A stretch of DNA of 64,000 nt from Paraphysomonas bandaiensis (GCA_965644295.1 CBFFRP010000210.1:124001-188000), one strand, 5' to 3'; positions 54,055-64,000 are shown, numbered from the stretch's first letter. Numbers and translations: made by a program. Notes: a model not told the origin generated them from the sequence alone.

Positions 54055-55224
54055 TCACGCCACAACACGGACAAATATCTTCCTCGAATTTTCCACAATC
54101 ATATTACCCTCATCTGGTATGATCTCTTGTACCACGGTGCAAGGTGTCCACACGGTGATCTTGACCTCCACCGGGGCCAACGCTTCCTCATGGTCCTGCA
54201 TGGAAAAATCCACAAAATGCCGACGGTCGTCAGTGTCGGTTGACAGAGTCATGGTTATGGACTCCAAGTTCACCGGCCCGCGGAAAATAAAGACGCGATA
54301 TTTACTTCGGTCCTCATTCGCTGGTATTACACCACGCATTTCGAAATCCAACACAAACCGAAACCTGACGTACACTTGGCCAATATTGGTCTTGAAGCAA
54401 AAACTGTATATACCTTGTGACATACAACGATTAAGCTGTTCTGCCTGTGCGATGGCATTTTCCACGATGATGGGGCGAGCAGAGTGTCGCATGTAGTTGA
54501 CAATTGTTTTTTCAACTAATTCGTTGTGAGCAATAGCTTTGGTTCCGGAGTAATTGAACAGCAAAAAATGATCGATCACAAGATTATTTACAAAACTAAC
54601 CAATGAGTTATCGGCATTACGAAAAATCCGCAAGTTGGCATAAGCCAACAACCGAGCCTCAACGTCAGCTTTCTCTTCGAATCCGACACGCTCATTGTGA
54701 ATGACCACAATTCGATGTTGTTCACCCACCATGGAAGTGATGACCTTCAACATCCGTTGGTCAAAGACAGATAACCCTTTGACCATAAATATCAAGACAC
54801 CCGGTGTCGCTGTGACGACTGATAAAACAGCAGGCTTCATATCAGCAGTGGGCGTGTGTCCCTCAAGAAGTGGCCTGTAGAGACCTTCCGTGTCAAAAAA
54901 TGAAAAGCTTAGTTGGCTTCCATCATCAAATTTGACCGGCTCTGGGCTGGAATAATGGTGTATCCCCAAAGTGATTCCACCTTCACCCACCCCGGTACGG
55001 ATGCTAGAAGAATCTATATGGAGTCTTGTCAAAATCTTTTTAAGAAAAAAAGATTTCCCGACAGTATTATTTCCGAAGACCACTAGAGCTCTAGATAGTC
55101 TATCAATTTGTTCGGGTTCAACAGGATGTGCATTTGGTAGTTCCGCATTGTCAGCAACATCTTCGCAAATGATGTCCTCTTGTAACGGCTGTTGAGCTCT
55201 TGGCCAGTCAAATATAGATGGCAT
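54055..55224 (-). CDS. P-loop GTPase-like protein, 389 aa
   Basis: Single-exon minus-strand gene. After a ~45-residue acidic leader, VVFGNNTVGKSFFLKKIL gives a Walker A / G1 motif (G51-x4-GKS58), SFSFFDTEGLYRPLL a G3 motif (D111-T-E-G114), and RIVVIHNERV sits where G4 is expected but lacks N-K-x-D. The arrangement resembles guanylate-binding-protein/septin-like GTPases (DTEG). Residues ~240-389 are predominantly beta in character (YVRFRFVLDFEMRGVIPANE, KYRVFIFRGPVNLESITMTL, EVKITVWTPCTVVQEIIPDE) and may form an Hsp20- or C2-like sandwich. There is no membrane segment. It is divergently arranged with the membrane-protein gene at 55733. Nucleotide binding is well supported; the cellular role is unknown. 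Confidence 0.7.
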   Translation of the reverse strand: MPSIFDWPRAQQPLQEDIICEDVADNAELPNAHPVEPEQIDRLSRALVVFGNNTVGKSFFLKKILTRLHIDSSSIRTGVGEGGITLGIHHYSSPEPVKFDDGSQLSFSFFDTEGLYRPLLEGHTPTADMKPAVLSVVTATPGVLIFMVKGLSVFDQRMLKVITSMVGEQHRIVVIHNERVGFEEKADVEARLLAYANLRIFRNADNSLVSFVNNLVIDHFLLFNYSGTKAIAHNELVEKTIVNYMRHSARPIIVENAIAQAEQLNRCMSQGIYSFCFKTNIGQVYVRFRFVLDFEMRGVIPANEDRSKYRVFIFRGPVNLESITMTLSTDTDDRRHFVDFSMQDHEEALAPVEVKITVWTPCTVVQEIIPDEGNMIVENSRKIFVRVVA

Positions 55225-55732
55225 TTTATTAAGGAGTTTTTAACAACTGATTAAAGTATAGATGATGAGAGTTTTGTTGATGACAATGTATGGATAAGTG
55301 CATTCATTAGTTCGCCAGAGGAGAGAAAAAGATACTCCTGCATGGATGTTTCTATGCAAAATCTTTTAGGCCGAGGGGTAAAAAGGGGGTATATTTTTAT
55401 AGATTTTACCCAATTTTCCCTTTCACAAAAAAAAATTTGGCTCATGATTATGAAAAAAAGTCATATTTTTCATGCCAACCAAAGAATTTAATATCAAAAA
55501 ATCGTGTAAATAAAATTTTTTACATTGCAAGATCAAAGATTTTTATTTATTTTTAGCGACAAAATTTTTTTTGCACAATGCAGTATCTTTCCAAGAACCT
55601 GCTGCCCTCTTTTAGCTTCGTCGTACACACACACTCTCTCTCTATATATATATACACTCTCCAGACATAACACACCATCAAATACACGAGATCAATCATA
55701 ACACAAGATCAAAAGAGATAAATACAATAAAA
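55225..55732. other. Shared divergent promoter region
   Basis: 509 bp between two outward-facing genes. Contains poly-T/poly-A runs and a CTCTCTCTATATATATATAC block about 100 bp before the 55733 start that could act as a TATA-type element. Confidence 0.4.
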
Positions 55733-56344
55733 ATGAGTTTAACAACTTTACTATTTCAAACTAATCAGGATGTTAAAGCTGATAGGGTGTCGAAACTTGC
55801 GGCTTCTTGTTTCTACGTCACCGAGCTCGTCACCATGAATCTCCGTTGTGCTTTCTCTCCTTGCTATGGAACACGCTATGAAATGGCATGGATGATACTG
55901 GGTGCAATACAACTATTAATTAATGTGATTTGTATTTATTTCATTGTAAGGGAAATTAAAGTCAGAATACCATATTCAACATTTGCTGTGTATTTGGGAA
56001 TATTGATTGTGGATATTTTATTAAGTGCTAAAACTACCTCAGCCATTACCGTCATGCAAATATTTTTGGACTTAGCCGGATACTTTGTTCTTCTTCGTTT
56101 CTGGCACAATGTGAGGGCCTATTCTGCAGCAAACTCTGTGCTGGAATCTTCCGAGATTCCGGTGTTCTTGGTACTCCATATTCTTTTCACGTTTTCGATT
56201 CTAGGGTGCGCGATTGCTCGTGCCAGAACGTGCGACTCATTTTCAGCTCTGGATAGTATTGGTGCTCAACTGGAAGTGTTGCTGCTGGGGTATTTGGCGG
56301 CGATCGTAGATGCTTCGTACACACAAGCCAGCTTGGATGCATGA
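55733..56344 (+). CDS. Multi-pass membrane protein, 203 aa
   Basis: ATG in an A-rich context, 203 codons. Hydrophobic segments are visible near MAWMILGAIQLLINVICIYF, YSTFAVYLGILIVDILLS, ITVMQIFLDLAGYFVLL, FLVLHILFTFSILGCAI and LEVLLLGYLAAIVDA, so probably five helices. Unknown family. At the 3' end a second open frame (GYDCDVAIMSYHFRVFEDER..., to about 56507) overlaps the stop in another register; a frameshift or unseen intron could extend the protein, but the TGA stop is taken here. Confidence 0.6.
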   Translation: MSLTTLLFQTNQDVKADRVSKLAASCFYVTELVTMNLRCAFSPCYGTRYEMAWMILGAIQLLINVICIYFIVREIKVRIPYSTFAVYLGILIVDILLSAKTTSAITVMQIFLDLAGYFVLLRFWHNVRAYSAANSVLESSEIPVFLVLHILFTFSILGCAIARARTCDSFSALDSIGAQLEVLLLGYLAAIVDASYTQASLDA

Positions 56345-57167
56345 GGTTATTACTTCTGGGGAAGAATATCAGGCGCAATCATGTTCTGGTTATGACTGTG
56401 ATGTGGCTATTATGTCTTATCATTTCCGTGTGTTCGAGGACGAACGATTCCCAAAACTGTGTATTGATTGGCCGAGAAGAATTGTGGTAAAAAATACTAA
56501 AGAGTTATAGTAATAAGAAGTCGGAACAGCCACAATACGCCCAAAATGCACCGAAAAATCACATTATTTTTTCCAATCAAATACTGACTGAAATGCTATG
56601 CCAGTATACCATCTAAGCTGTGATTTATGCAAATTGTAACAATGGGAGTCTCAATAGACATCTGCAAACCGGTATATCCCCTAGCAAGCAGTGTATGTAA
56701 CAACTAATTGGCATGTTTAGTTTATCTGAAATGGACATATTTAAACGATAGAGACTTCATTAACTAATAAAATGTAATTTTAAATAATACGGAGGATAGC
56801 AGCTCAATAGCGACCAATATAAATATCTTACATCGGCTTCCTCAACTGCTTCAATGAAGATAATTAGGGGAAGGAGGAGCCCCTCTTTACCCCCCAAACC
56901 CCAAAGGTGCTCTTTCCATGATAATTGAGATATAGTTGAATTGGAATAATATGGCTCAATCACAGCGTTGAGATCAAGAAATAAAATGACTACTCACTAA
57001 CTTATCAACACTATATTATTATACTATACTACGACACACATCTTATTACACTTATCTGAATCTCTCGGGCCGGCACGAGCAGAGTTCGTGTACTTGTAGA
57101 CATGGTTGAAGGAACAACTAATCATATAGTAGTAGTCATGGTAGAAGGACTAACTGAAAGGCATATT
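56345..57167. other. Spacer, no firm gene
   Basis: Apart from the overlapping frame up to ~56510 noted for the previous gene, nothing recognised. Confidence 0.4.
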
Positions 57168-57905
57168 CTAAACAAATGAGGGACGACTTGTGGTGCAATA
57201 GTCTCCTGCCCTGCATGCATCACATCTCGAAGCATCATGTGGTTTCTGTATCTCAGATTTTTCAGATTCAGATTCTTCAGATTCAGGATATACATCAAAT
57301 ACCCACATAATGTATGGGGCTACATATCTTTCGCATTTTTGGCATTCCTGATAATACTTTTTCGCAAAGGCATGGGCAGATATCCATATGCGTGAACAAG
57401 ATGAGCATCTGAACACTCCAAACCCTTTCTTTCCTTTGAATTCATGACGATACACCTAGTATCCAATCGCACCTTTGAAGGGTTTCACAGCACATACATC
57501 TGGCTCCAGTGGATGTTTACTTGCAGAATGCTGCTCTAATGCATGTTCAGATTGGAATATTACATCACAGTAATCACATTCAAAGTCATTGCAGCTGTAT
57601 GCTGCTCCAATGCATGCTGAGATCGGAATGTTTTGCAGAAGTAATCACATTCATTCATTAGCATGAACAGCATTCGTATGCTGCTCTAGTGCACGCTCGG
57701 ATCGGAATATTAGGTTACAGTAATCACATTCTGTGCTGCTTTAGTGCATGCTCGGATCGGAATAATATATCACAGTAATCACATTCAAAGATATAGACAT
57801 GCACTTCATTTGTGTGTTGCTCTAATGCATGTTCAGATATGTTGGTCACACGGATCGCATATGTAGGCATGCTTTGCAGCTGTATGCTGTTCCAATGCAT
57901 TGCGT
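57168..57905 (-). pseudogene. C2H2 array fused to a 3CxxC zinc finger, decayed
   Basis: Minus strand. From ~57905 to ~57530 there are about six C2H2-type units of the form FECDYCDVIFQSEHALEQH, several broken by small indels (for example a 4-base ATGA duplication near 57655 and a stop after CDQHI). At 57455-57168 a single open frame carries GFGVFRCSSCSRIWISAHAF, QECQKCERYVAPYI and SRCDACRAGDYC, the spacing of the zf-3CxxC (ZAR1/RTP-type) domain, an RNA- or protein-binding zinc fold. The two parts are in the same frame, separated only by a TAG (about 57456-57458) that could also be a splice acceptor. The array is probably a pseudogene; the 3CxxC part may still be an exon. Confidence 0.6.
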
Positions 57906-58489
57906 GATAGTGTTTCCATGTGATTGTAAGGGATATTCAGAGAATAATCTCAAGAATCCATATATGGATATGTGTTATATATATGTATGTCTCTTGCTCC
58001 CCGTGCATTTAGAGGATACCCACCCACACAACGATAGCGAAATATACGCATATGCTGGAAAACCCAGAGATTTTAGACACATGTTTGGACTAAAAATAAC
58101 ATTTTTCTCGATTTTTTTCAGCAGTTTGGACAATCGTGAGGAGCGAAGTCCAGACACCTCAACAATGTTGGAGTGTCAATCTCATGATCAGATTCCTCAT
58201 ATACAAGTTGAATTACCTCAATCACATCACGCTTATACAGTATGCCTACAGTAGATCTCTACGCTTATACAGTATGTGTACAGTATATTAATAGGGACTC
58301 TATATGCCACCCACAACACAGTCATTCACTGTACATAGCATCAGATAAATTTCAATTCTTAGATCTTCATATAGATACAGTCTTTAGTCTGATAGTCTGA
58401 GAATCACATACAGATAAGTTAACACTGTTATCATCTCTGTTTCTATCATCTCTCTCTATTCCCTCTTGTGATCTTGTCCCCTATGTCCT
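57906..58489. other. Spacer, no gene recognised
   Basis: A plus-strand frame at 57829-58254 overlaps the zinc-finger relic and has no recognisable domain. Confidence 0.4.
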
Positions 58490-58816
58490 CTACTGCTTGA
58501 TTGATAGACTGTGTGCACTTGTATATGTCACATTAGTTGCTGTATACAGGCTGTGTGCTACCTGAGAGTATCTTTTCTCTCTGAGACCTTCCTTTAGTCG
58601 AGTGAGCTTGTCACCTTCCGTGAAATCACAACCTAGATTCTCTAAAACCGTGGTCTGGGTTTCAACGCTGTCGACGAACTCTGCTCCTGACTGACTTGAG
58701 GTAATCTTCATTAAATTGAACTTTGTGACCTCTACCTGTACTGTATACTTTTCAATATAAGAAATCCCTCTTCCAGAGAGCTGTTGTGTGCCTGCTTTTG
58801 GATGAGCATTGCACAC
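58490..58816 (-). pseudogene. Copia-type gag fragment
   Basis: Minus-strand frame ending DFTEGDKLTRLKEGLREKRY and SLYTATNVTYTSAHSLSI, the helical C-terminal part of a UBN2-type gag (compare ITRLREGLLNEEYAPLNVAL at 39.1 kb). No other element part nearby. Confidence 0.55.
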
Positions 58817-59392
58817 TTCAATGATGAAGGAGTACGCGATCCGTTCCGGGTGTGCCAGAGTTTCTTCGCTTTGCGTAATCGTCTCTCCTGTGCATCAATC
58901 ATTTGGGCTCCCGCTGGAACTAAATTAAGAAATCTAATATTGAAACTAGTATCATACTATATAACGCTACGAGTACTGTTTGTGCGTCGCCACATACACC
59001 AAGGTGCAATCATATAGTCGATGTGACCGCTAAACCTGATGACATTTTGATAAAGTTGCTTAAATTGAGTTTATGATGCGTTTTACAATAATTAATGTGG
59101 TAGATGTGAAGAGAATACATGTTTTAAAGGCATATTATTTCTAAATCAAATGTAAAATGGAACGGTTACGATATATACATAATATATGTATACTATTGTA
59201 CTATGTAATTGAAGTAAAGTTCTATCGGTAAATTAAAAATACTTGCAATCGATAATCAAGTGAGTTTCTGGCACGCTTACCTGCAATAATAGATGCAGAA
59301 TCAATTGCACTAGTGTCTATCCACTCCTGATAGTATAGAAATATATGACGAATAATAATACAAAAACACCACACAACATACCAGATTGAATA
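58817..59392. other. Spacer containing a MITE-free homologous site
   Basis: 58920-58985 (ACTAAATTAAGAAATCTAATATTG...ATACTATATAACGCTACGAG) matches the flanks of the 78-bp MITE at 23136-23213 but lacks the MITE. The rest is AT-rich with nothing recognised. Confidence 0.6.
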
Positions 59393-60086
59393 TGTAATAA
59401 CCAGCTATCAGGTTATTCTATTCTACAAGCTCTCTATTGTATATGCTTAAGTTTGTACATACTATCTGTGCAAACATAGATTGAATATTATTATTATTAC
59501 CATAACTCACACTGAGATATATGATGTATTATGACTATGACAATTCATGCTTATTATTGATATTTACATAATCATTCAAAAGACAAAGAGAGACATGATT
59601 ATCAATAATGAGACATAATGATGATACTGATGATGGATGATATATATATATGTTCTTATTATATATATATATTGACTTTAAGGCTGGAGAAGTTTACTGG
59701 AGAATTCCGGGTTTGATATCCACGCTGATAGATGTGTATTGCCAGATTATCCAGTAATACAGTTATACATTACGTATTTCCTTCAGTGCTTATTGGGGAT
59801 TGATTGTACTAAGGAGTACGAATACCAGGCTTCAACTACAAAGAGAATACTGAATGTATCTTCCCTTATACAGTTGTGATGAGTTATTATGATCAACTGT
59901 GTTAGACTGATGTGTTTGGTATTGAATATGAATGATGTTCATTCCATTGATCACGGAATCGTAGGTAGACATATTTATATTATTGATAATAAGATGCAAT
60001 TTCCTTACTCTTGAAATTGCTGGTAGATAGCATTGTAGTTGTAGACATATATTTGTTCATTGTGATTTGATTATATTGTTATTATT
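59393..60086 (+). repeat. 5' LTR plus leader of the long gag element
   Basis: Starts TGTAATAACCAGCTATCAGG and is colinear with, but diverged from, the LTRs at 2331-6758. It shares CTCTCTATTGTATATGCTTAAG, a TATA-rich block and GCTGGAGAAGTTTACTGG, and ends at the gag ATG. The LTR/leader boundary was not determined. Confidence 0.8.
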
Positions 60087-63000
60087 ATGGAGGAGGAGAC
60101 TCTTGATAGCGCACAAGAGTCTACTAAATTCGAGTCAGTGAGAAGGACCCTCAGGCTTATGCTTGGAGGGTTAGACCCTTCCATTGCCAATGCCAGTGAG
60201 GATCAAATCCGGGATATAGGCTTGGCATTTGGGTTGTCTGAGATCGAATCAGAGACGTTGGTGTCTCAATTTTTTAAGGAAATTTCATCTCTCAATAAAC
60301 AAAGTGACGACTTTAGAGAGACAGAAACTCATGAAGCAGACAGTCAAGCAACGACTGTTCCAGAACTGGTGGATCGTCTTAGTAGTCCGGAGGAGGTACC
60401 CTTGTCAGCCCGAAAACCTCTCGCATTCGGTAAGGACGCTATTCAACCATTGAGGGCTCAGGATGATTTTTGTTCGTTTGATGCAGATGCGACAGGAGAT
60501 AGTCCATTGCATATGGACCCCTTGCCATTCAAGGAACAAAGTAACAAGGAGGCTGAGGCAAAGGAGTGTCATTATACACCCTTACCTCACGCAGGGGATG
60601 AGGCACACAATGTGCTACATTCCACCTCTGGATTGCAAGGTGTATATAACACCAGCAGACCAGACCAACTAGGTAGAGATGCGGATAGGTGTCAAATCTG
60701 TCAGCGACTCACAGATCCCAAGCGTCTCACCGCAGGAGGAATATGTTATTATTGCTCGGAAAATCAATGTATCGATTGTAAGGACCAGGTAAATTCAATG
60801 GAAATTCAGGGTGGTCTATGTTATCGATGCCGAGTAAGAAGGGGGATACTCAGATCAAAGAGACCCACCACAGACACATTAGAGAAGTGCATAATATTGG
60901 GCCATAGAAGATTGCGTCCTCGGCCAGACCTAAACGAGGACACATATATGGAGCATTTGTACCTGGATCGTGGGGCTAGAGACCCTATGGACCTAAAGAT
61001 TTCTCTTAACATCCTGCAACAGTACGCAGATCGACGGAGGGTACATACCACCAGATGGTCAAGACAGCGATACACCGCTCATATAGCAGAGCCACTGCAG
61101 CATTGGGAGCAGCAGATTTACATGGCTTGTACAGCTACTGAGGTCACTGATCGTTTACAGGACCACTTTTTTGAGCAAATGAAAATAGCAAGAGAGAGTT
61201 CTGCGGAAGATATTTCTCAGCTTGCCCAACTAGTCTTAAATCGAGGAAACGGCTTGCAATTACCATCAAATGTTCGCGAGTGGTTAAGTAGGCTGACAGT
61301 TCTTGACAATGTACATGAGTTAGTGGCTGAAGAGCACATTTACGAAACAGCGGAATTGTGTATGGTGCTGAACCAATACCTTGATATAAGAGACATGGCT
61401 GAAACTATGTGGGAGGAGGCCGATAGCCAACTAATGATGCGCTGCAACCTCCTCAGCAAACAACTCAGTCAGCAAAATAAAAAATTTGGATCTTGGGAAG
61501 AGAGGACCGTTGACTCTGACGATGAGTCATACCACTCCTTCGTCAGCAATGGTAGTCGGGGTTCCTTTGTCAGCAGAGGAAGTCGGTCAGCGGATACCAG
61601 ATCAAGTACATCCCGAGTGTTGAGTTCTAGGGGTTCAAGATCGAATTCCCGTATTTATCCAACTGAAGATGGCAGACTGCTAGACGCACAAGCATTCGGG
61701 TGTCACCTTCAACAAATTGGAGAGCAACACTGGTCACTGCTCTGTAACCAAATGCGATCGTCTAGAGCCATGCGGTTAATGTCTAAAGCATTGCCCAAAG
61801 CTACTCCATGGAGAAGAGAAGTCAAGGAGCCTACTCTCTACATGAAGACTGATGACAAGATGCGTCTAGAGAAAGATCATTCTAATCGATACCCCATTGA
61901 AAGAGGACTCCGTTTTGCTGTCCAGAAGGCACGTCAGGCCAAGATGGGGCTGAAAGATTTGGTCATACAGACAAAGAATGGTTGGTGTTTTAAGGGCGGC
62001 TTTAAAGAGGAACTGCAACGGTTGTCTTTGAATCGTGTGCCAGAGATATGGGATGACCAGGAGGATAGCCAATTAGCCACTGAATATGAATTTTGGATGC
62101 GTCGTTGGGTGCATTTCTGCCATTGGGCTATCCGTAATTATTGTCCCGTACAGACCAATGAACAGCGTGCCAAACAGATTGAGGACTGGGCTGCTCCTGA
62201 TCTCGCTACGCCTACAGCAGTTATGCAACTATATTATGAACTAAAAGAGGTAGTTGAACATAATACGCCGGATCGCCAGACGGCACAGGTGATGGAAGAA
62301 TCTATGCGCCGAGTGGTAGGAAAAGAGCCTGTTTGGGGTAAATCGTTGGTTGCAGCGTACGACAATAAGATCACAAAAATTGAAAGGGCGAAGTCGACTG
62401 AAAATTGGAGTCTATCATGGGAGGAGGTAGAATCAATCTGGCGAGAGATTCAGGAAGAATTCCAGCAGGGAACGCTGCTATACATTATACGTCCTGATGT
62501 CCAATCTAGTAAACAACCAGACACAACTAAGGGTGAGGGAGGCTTACGACGACATCACAAAGTTCATGCCGGCATACGCGAGGAACCCAAACCATCTCTC
62601 ACACCGATTGAGATTGCGAAGCTTACATGTTCACGATGTGGCCTTCGACATAGTATTAACAACGCTCAATGCCGACGCATCACGAATGGGAAATTTGACC
62701 CACTTGGATTTGTGTCTGAGACACCACGTAACATTGAAAGGAATCGAATATACAATTTTTGGTTGTCCAGATTGAATAAGTATAGCCAACCTTGGTCTCA
62801 GTTGCCTACGGCTCAGAAGGAGGAATTTCAGGCAGCATTTCGGGATTTGACTAGCCGGTGGGATGGAGGGAGTGCTTTGCATACGACATTCATTGGTGGC
62901 GAACGGAAGAAATCCAATTCCATAGCATCAAGTGTTTCTAGTACACCACAAGTACATTGGGCGGATAGTGATGATGACTCTTCTTTCTCTACACTGGATG

Positions 63001-64000
63001 ACTCTATACCTGCTCACAGTACAGACTCACTTTCCGGTTCACGATCTACTAAGTCAAAATCAAAACCCAAACGAAAGGTTCATGCTGCACAAAAAGTTCG
63101 ATACTTAGTGCACACTGTGACACCTAGGGATGAATCTCAAGATACATTATCCATGTTTCGTGTTCTATATGATACAGTTGATGAAACTGGTAAACCAGTA
63201 CAGAGAGTCGGTTGGCACCAGGTGGATCATGGCCCTATGGAGTCCTTGATCGACGAAGAGTGTGCAGCCCTCTTGAATCTTAAGCGAGTACGAATCCCAA
63301 AGAGAGACCGGTACATTATTCGGGGAATAGGTTCACAGGATATCGCTGTGAGTTGGAGAGCTTGTCTTACCTACACTGTTACTGCACAACGGGTCTTACC
63401 TGTGGCAGTGTTGCCGGGAGAGGCACCACTTTTGAACAATGCAAAAGAACAAGTTCAGTTGAAAGCATGGATACCAATTATCCCGAATTGTTCCATGAAT
63501 GTAATCTTTGGAGGGCATGCATTACGACGTATCAAAATGATTGACTTGTTTGATCATAAACTGCTGTTGTTCCAAACTAATGGTATTCAGTATGCAATGC
63601 CTCAATTCAACTGGAATGAGACTGTTACGCAAATGGCATCAGCTCAGGACCCTGTGGTACAGAAATGTGTTGCACGCCATCTCCGTGAAAACAAACCTCA
63701 ACCTCACAAGGCTGCAGTCTGCATATCGAAACATATCCCACCGCATTCTAAGATGCGGATTCCTGTTCAAGTGGGCAAGGGTGCTCCGTTAGGTGGATGG
63801 ATACAGACTCAGCCAGAGGTTGCAAGGATTAATTCAGGTGATGATGCTAATGAGCCCGTCTTACAATTTGAAGATGCTATTTGTACGGCGAACAGACCTT
63901 ATATATGGGCTTCTAATCATACCGATGATTGGATCCATCTACCGGGTAGACCGCGTTTAGTTGTACGACTTCAACCCATATTATTGGGGATGCAGGTTCA
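60087..64000 (+). CDS. Giant gag-protease polyprotein, open at window end
   Basis: Read codon by codon, the frame stays open from ATG 60087-60089 to the last base: at least 1,304 codons, the longest in the window. Residues 1-75 match the gag stubs of the array at 2331-6942. Residues 202-248 form an eight-cysteine module, C-x2-C-x14-C-x2-C-x4-C-x2-C-x13-C-x2-C, suggesting two zinc sites. A long helical region follows, with a Ser/Arg-rich linker at ~487-525. Residues 848-862 (CSRCGLRHSINNAQC) are a knuckle-like C-x2-C-x3-H-x6-C. After an acidic stretch (~955-985), VDHGPMESLIDEECAALL (D1047-H-G) and, 92 residues on, VIFGGHALRRIKMIDLFDHK resemble the two ends of a retropepsin, but with D-H-G for D-[ST]-G. 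RT and integrase would lie beyond the window. The pol 3' end kept in the array (KFEGPYEV) suggests a gypsy-like integrase. Confidence 0.8.
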   Translation, partial: MEEETLDSAQESTKFESVRRTLRLMLGGLDPSIANASEDQIRDIGLAFGLSEIESETLVSQFFKEISSLNKQSDDFRETETHEADSQATTVPELVDRLSSPEEVPLSARKPLAFGKDAIQPLRAQDDFCSFDADATGDSPLHMDPLPFKEQSNKEAEAKECHYTPLPHAGDEAHNVLHSTSGLQGVYNTSRPDQLGRDADRCQICQRLTDPKRLTAGGICYYCSENQCIDCKDQVNSMEIQGGLCYRCRVRRGILRSKRPTTDTLEKCIILGHRRLRPRPDLNEDTYMEHLYLDRGARDPMDLKISLNILQQYADRRRVHTTRWSRQRYTAHIAEPLQHWEQQIYMACTATEVTDRLQDHFFEQMKIARESSAEDISQLAQLVLNRGNGLQLPSNVREWLSRLTVLDNVHELVAEEHIYETAELCMVLNQYLDIRDMAETMWEEADSQLMMRCNLLSKQLSQQNKKFGSWEERTVDSDDESYHSFVSNGSRGSFVSRGSRSADTRSSTSRVLSSRGSRSNSRIYPTEDGRLLDAQAFGCHLQQIGEQHWSLLCNQMRSSRAMRLMSKALPKATPWRREVKEPTLYMKTDDKMRLEKDHSNRYPIERGLRFAVQKARQAKMGLKDLVIQTKNGWCFKGGFKEELQRLSLNRVPEIWDDQEDSQLATEYEFWMRRWVHFCHWAIRNYCPVQTNEQRAKQIEDWAAPDLATPTAVMQLYYELKEVVEHNTPDRQTAQVMEESMRRVVGKEPVWGKSLVAAYDNKITKIERAKSTENWSLSWEEVESIWREIQEEFQQGTLLYIIRPDVQSSKQPDTTKGEGGLRRHHKVHAGIREEPKPSLTPIEIAKLTCSRCGLRHSINNAQCRRITNGKFDPLGFVSETPRNIERNRIYNFWLSRLNKYSQPWSQLPTAQKEEFQAAFRDLTSRWDGGSALHTTFIGGERKKSNSIASSVSSTPQVHWADSDDDSSFSTLDDSIPAHSTDSLSGSRSTKSKSKPKRKVHAAQKVRYLVHTVTPRDESQDTLSMFRVLYDTVDETGKPVQRVGWHQVDHGPMESLIDEECAALLNLKRVRIPKRDRYIIRGIGSQDIAVSWRACLTYTVTAQRVLPVAVLPGEAPLLNNAKEQVQLKAWIPIIPNCSMNVIFGGHALRRIKMIDLFDHKLLLFQTNGIQYAMPQFNWNETVTQMASAQDPVVQKCVARHLRENKPQPHKAAVCISKHIPPHSKMRIPVQVGKGAPLGGWIQTQPEVARINSGDDANEPVLQFEDAICTANRPYIWASNHTDDWIHLPGRPRLVVRLQPILLGMQV

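Noticed and set aside
17440-57460. Reassignment of TAG (several coding-like frames contain an in-frame TAG: ~17530, 52722, ~57456)
   Set aside because: TAG also ends intact genes (1930-1932, 47133-47135, and pol at 23743) and the affected frames are otherwise decayed, so nonsense mutations explain them. The copia case is a plain CAG-to-TAG change against its sister copy.
1-64000. tRNA or rRNA genes
   Set aside because: I saw no convincing cloverleaf or conserved rRNA stretch by eye. A tRNAscan-SE and Infernal run would settle this.

Overview
This window looks like nuclear DNA of a microbial eukaryote, most likely an alga or other protist. The signs are GT-AG introns of about 50-120 bp in otherwise compact genes, several classes of LTR retrotransposon, (CATA)n and (TATG)n microsatellites, and AT-rich spacers. 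Three things lean towards a stramenopile-type alga, without proving it: a potassium channel with a GYSVGWGD pore and EF hands, a cell protein built of 29-residue LQWLRS repeats, and a CoDi-like copia element whose protease carries LDNQ. Nothing here is prokaryotic.

Layout. 1-2330: spacer with one unknown gene (1267-1932). 2331-6942: tandem array of LTRs separated by gag stubs, an internally deleted derivative of the element at 59393-64000. 6945-9203: decayed coding pieces, a palindromic MITE and a hairpin insertion. 9205-11220: two long direct repeats bracketing a microsatellite and the first 80 codons of a kynurenine 3-monooxygenase. 11600-12482: hAT-type MITE. 13991-16447: a complex I NDUFB10-like gene and a four-exon EF-hand K+ channel. 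17440-19976: relics. 19977-22780: a frameshifted LQWLRS-repeat protein and an AIG1-like membrane protein. 23251-39607: a transposon nest. A copia element on the minus strand is interrupted by a 5.5-kb chromodomain gypsy element and by an 815-bp insertion; beside it lie a full-length copia element with CG...CG LTR ends (33757-38248) and another gag relic. 40331-42982: a large secreted protein. 43135-45100: MITEs and relics. 46212-47135: a two-exon membrane protein. 47535-50254: a degenerate gypsy element with an intact-looking integrase DDE triad and a long C-terminal extension. 52191-53483: a second copy of the minus-strand copia family. 54055-56344: a divergent pair, a P-loop GTPase-like protein and a multi-pass membrane protein. 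57168-57905: a decayed C2H2 / 3CxxC zinc-finger gene. 59393-64000: the 5' LTR and a very long gag-protease ORF that is still open at the window end.

How it fits together. The host genes show no operon-like or pathway grouping. Most of the sequence records successive mobile-element insertions. Several insertions are dated relative to each other by target-site duplications (TCAG, AAACT, ACGCA, CTTCTATA), and one MITE has a paralogous empty site inside the same window. The most unusual object is the retroelement family with a >1,300-residue gag-like polyprotein, an eight-cysteine zinc module and a retropepsin-like domain carrying D-H-G in place of D-[ST]-G. Its non-autonomous offspring form the tandem array at the left end.
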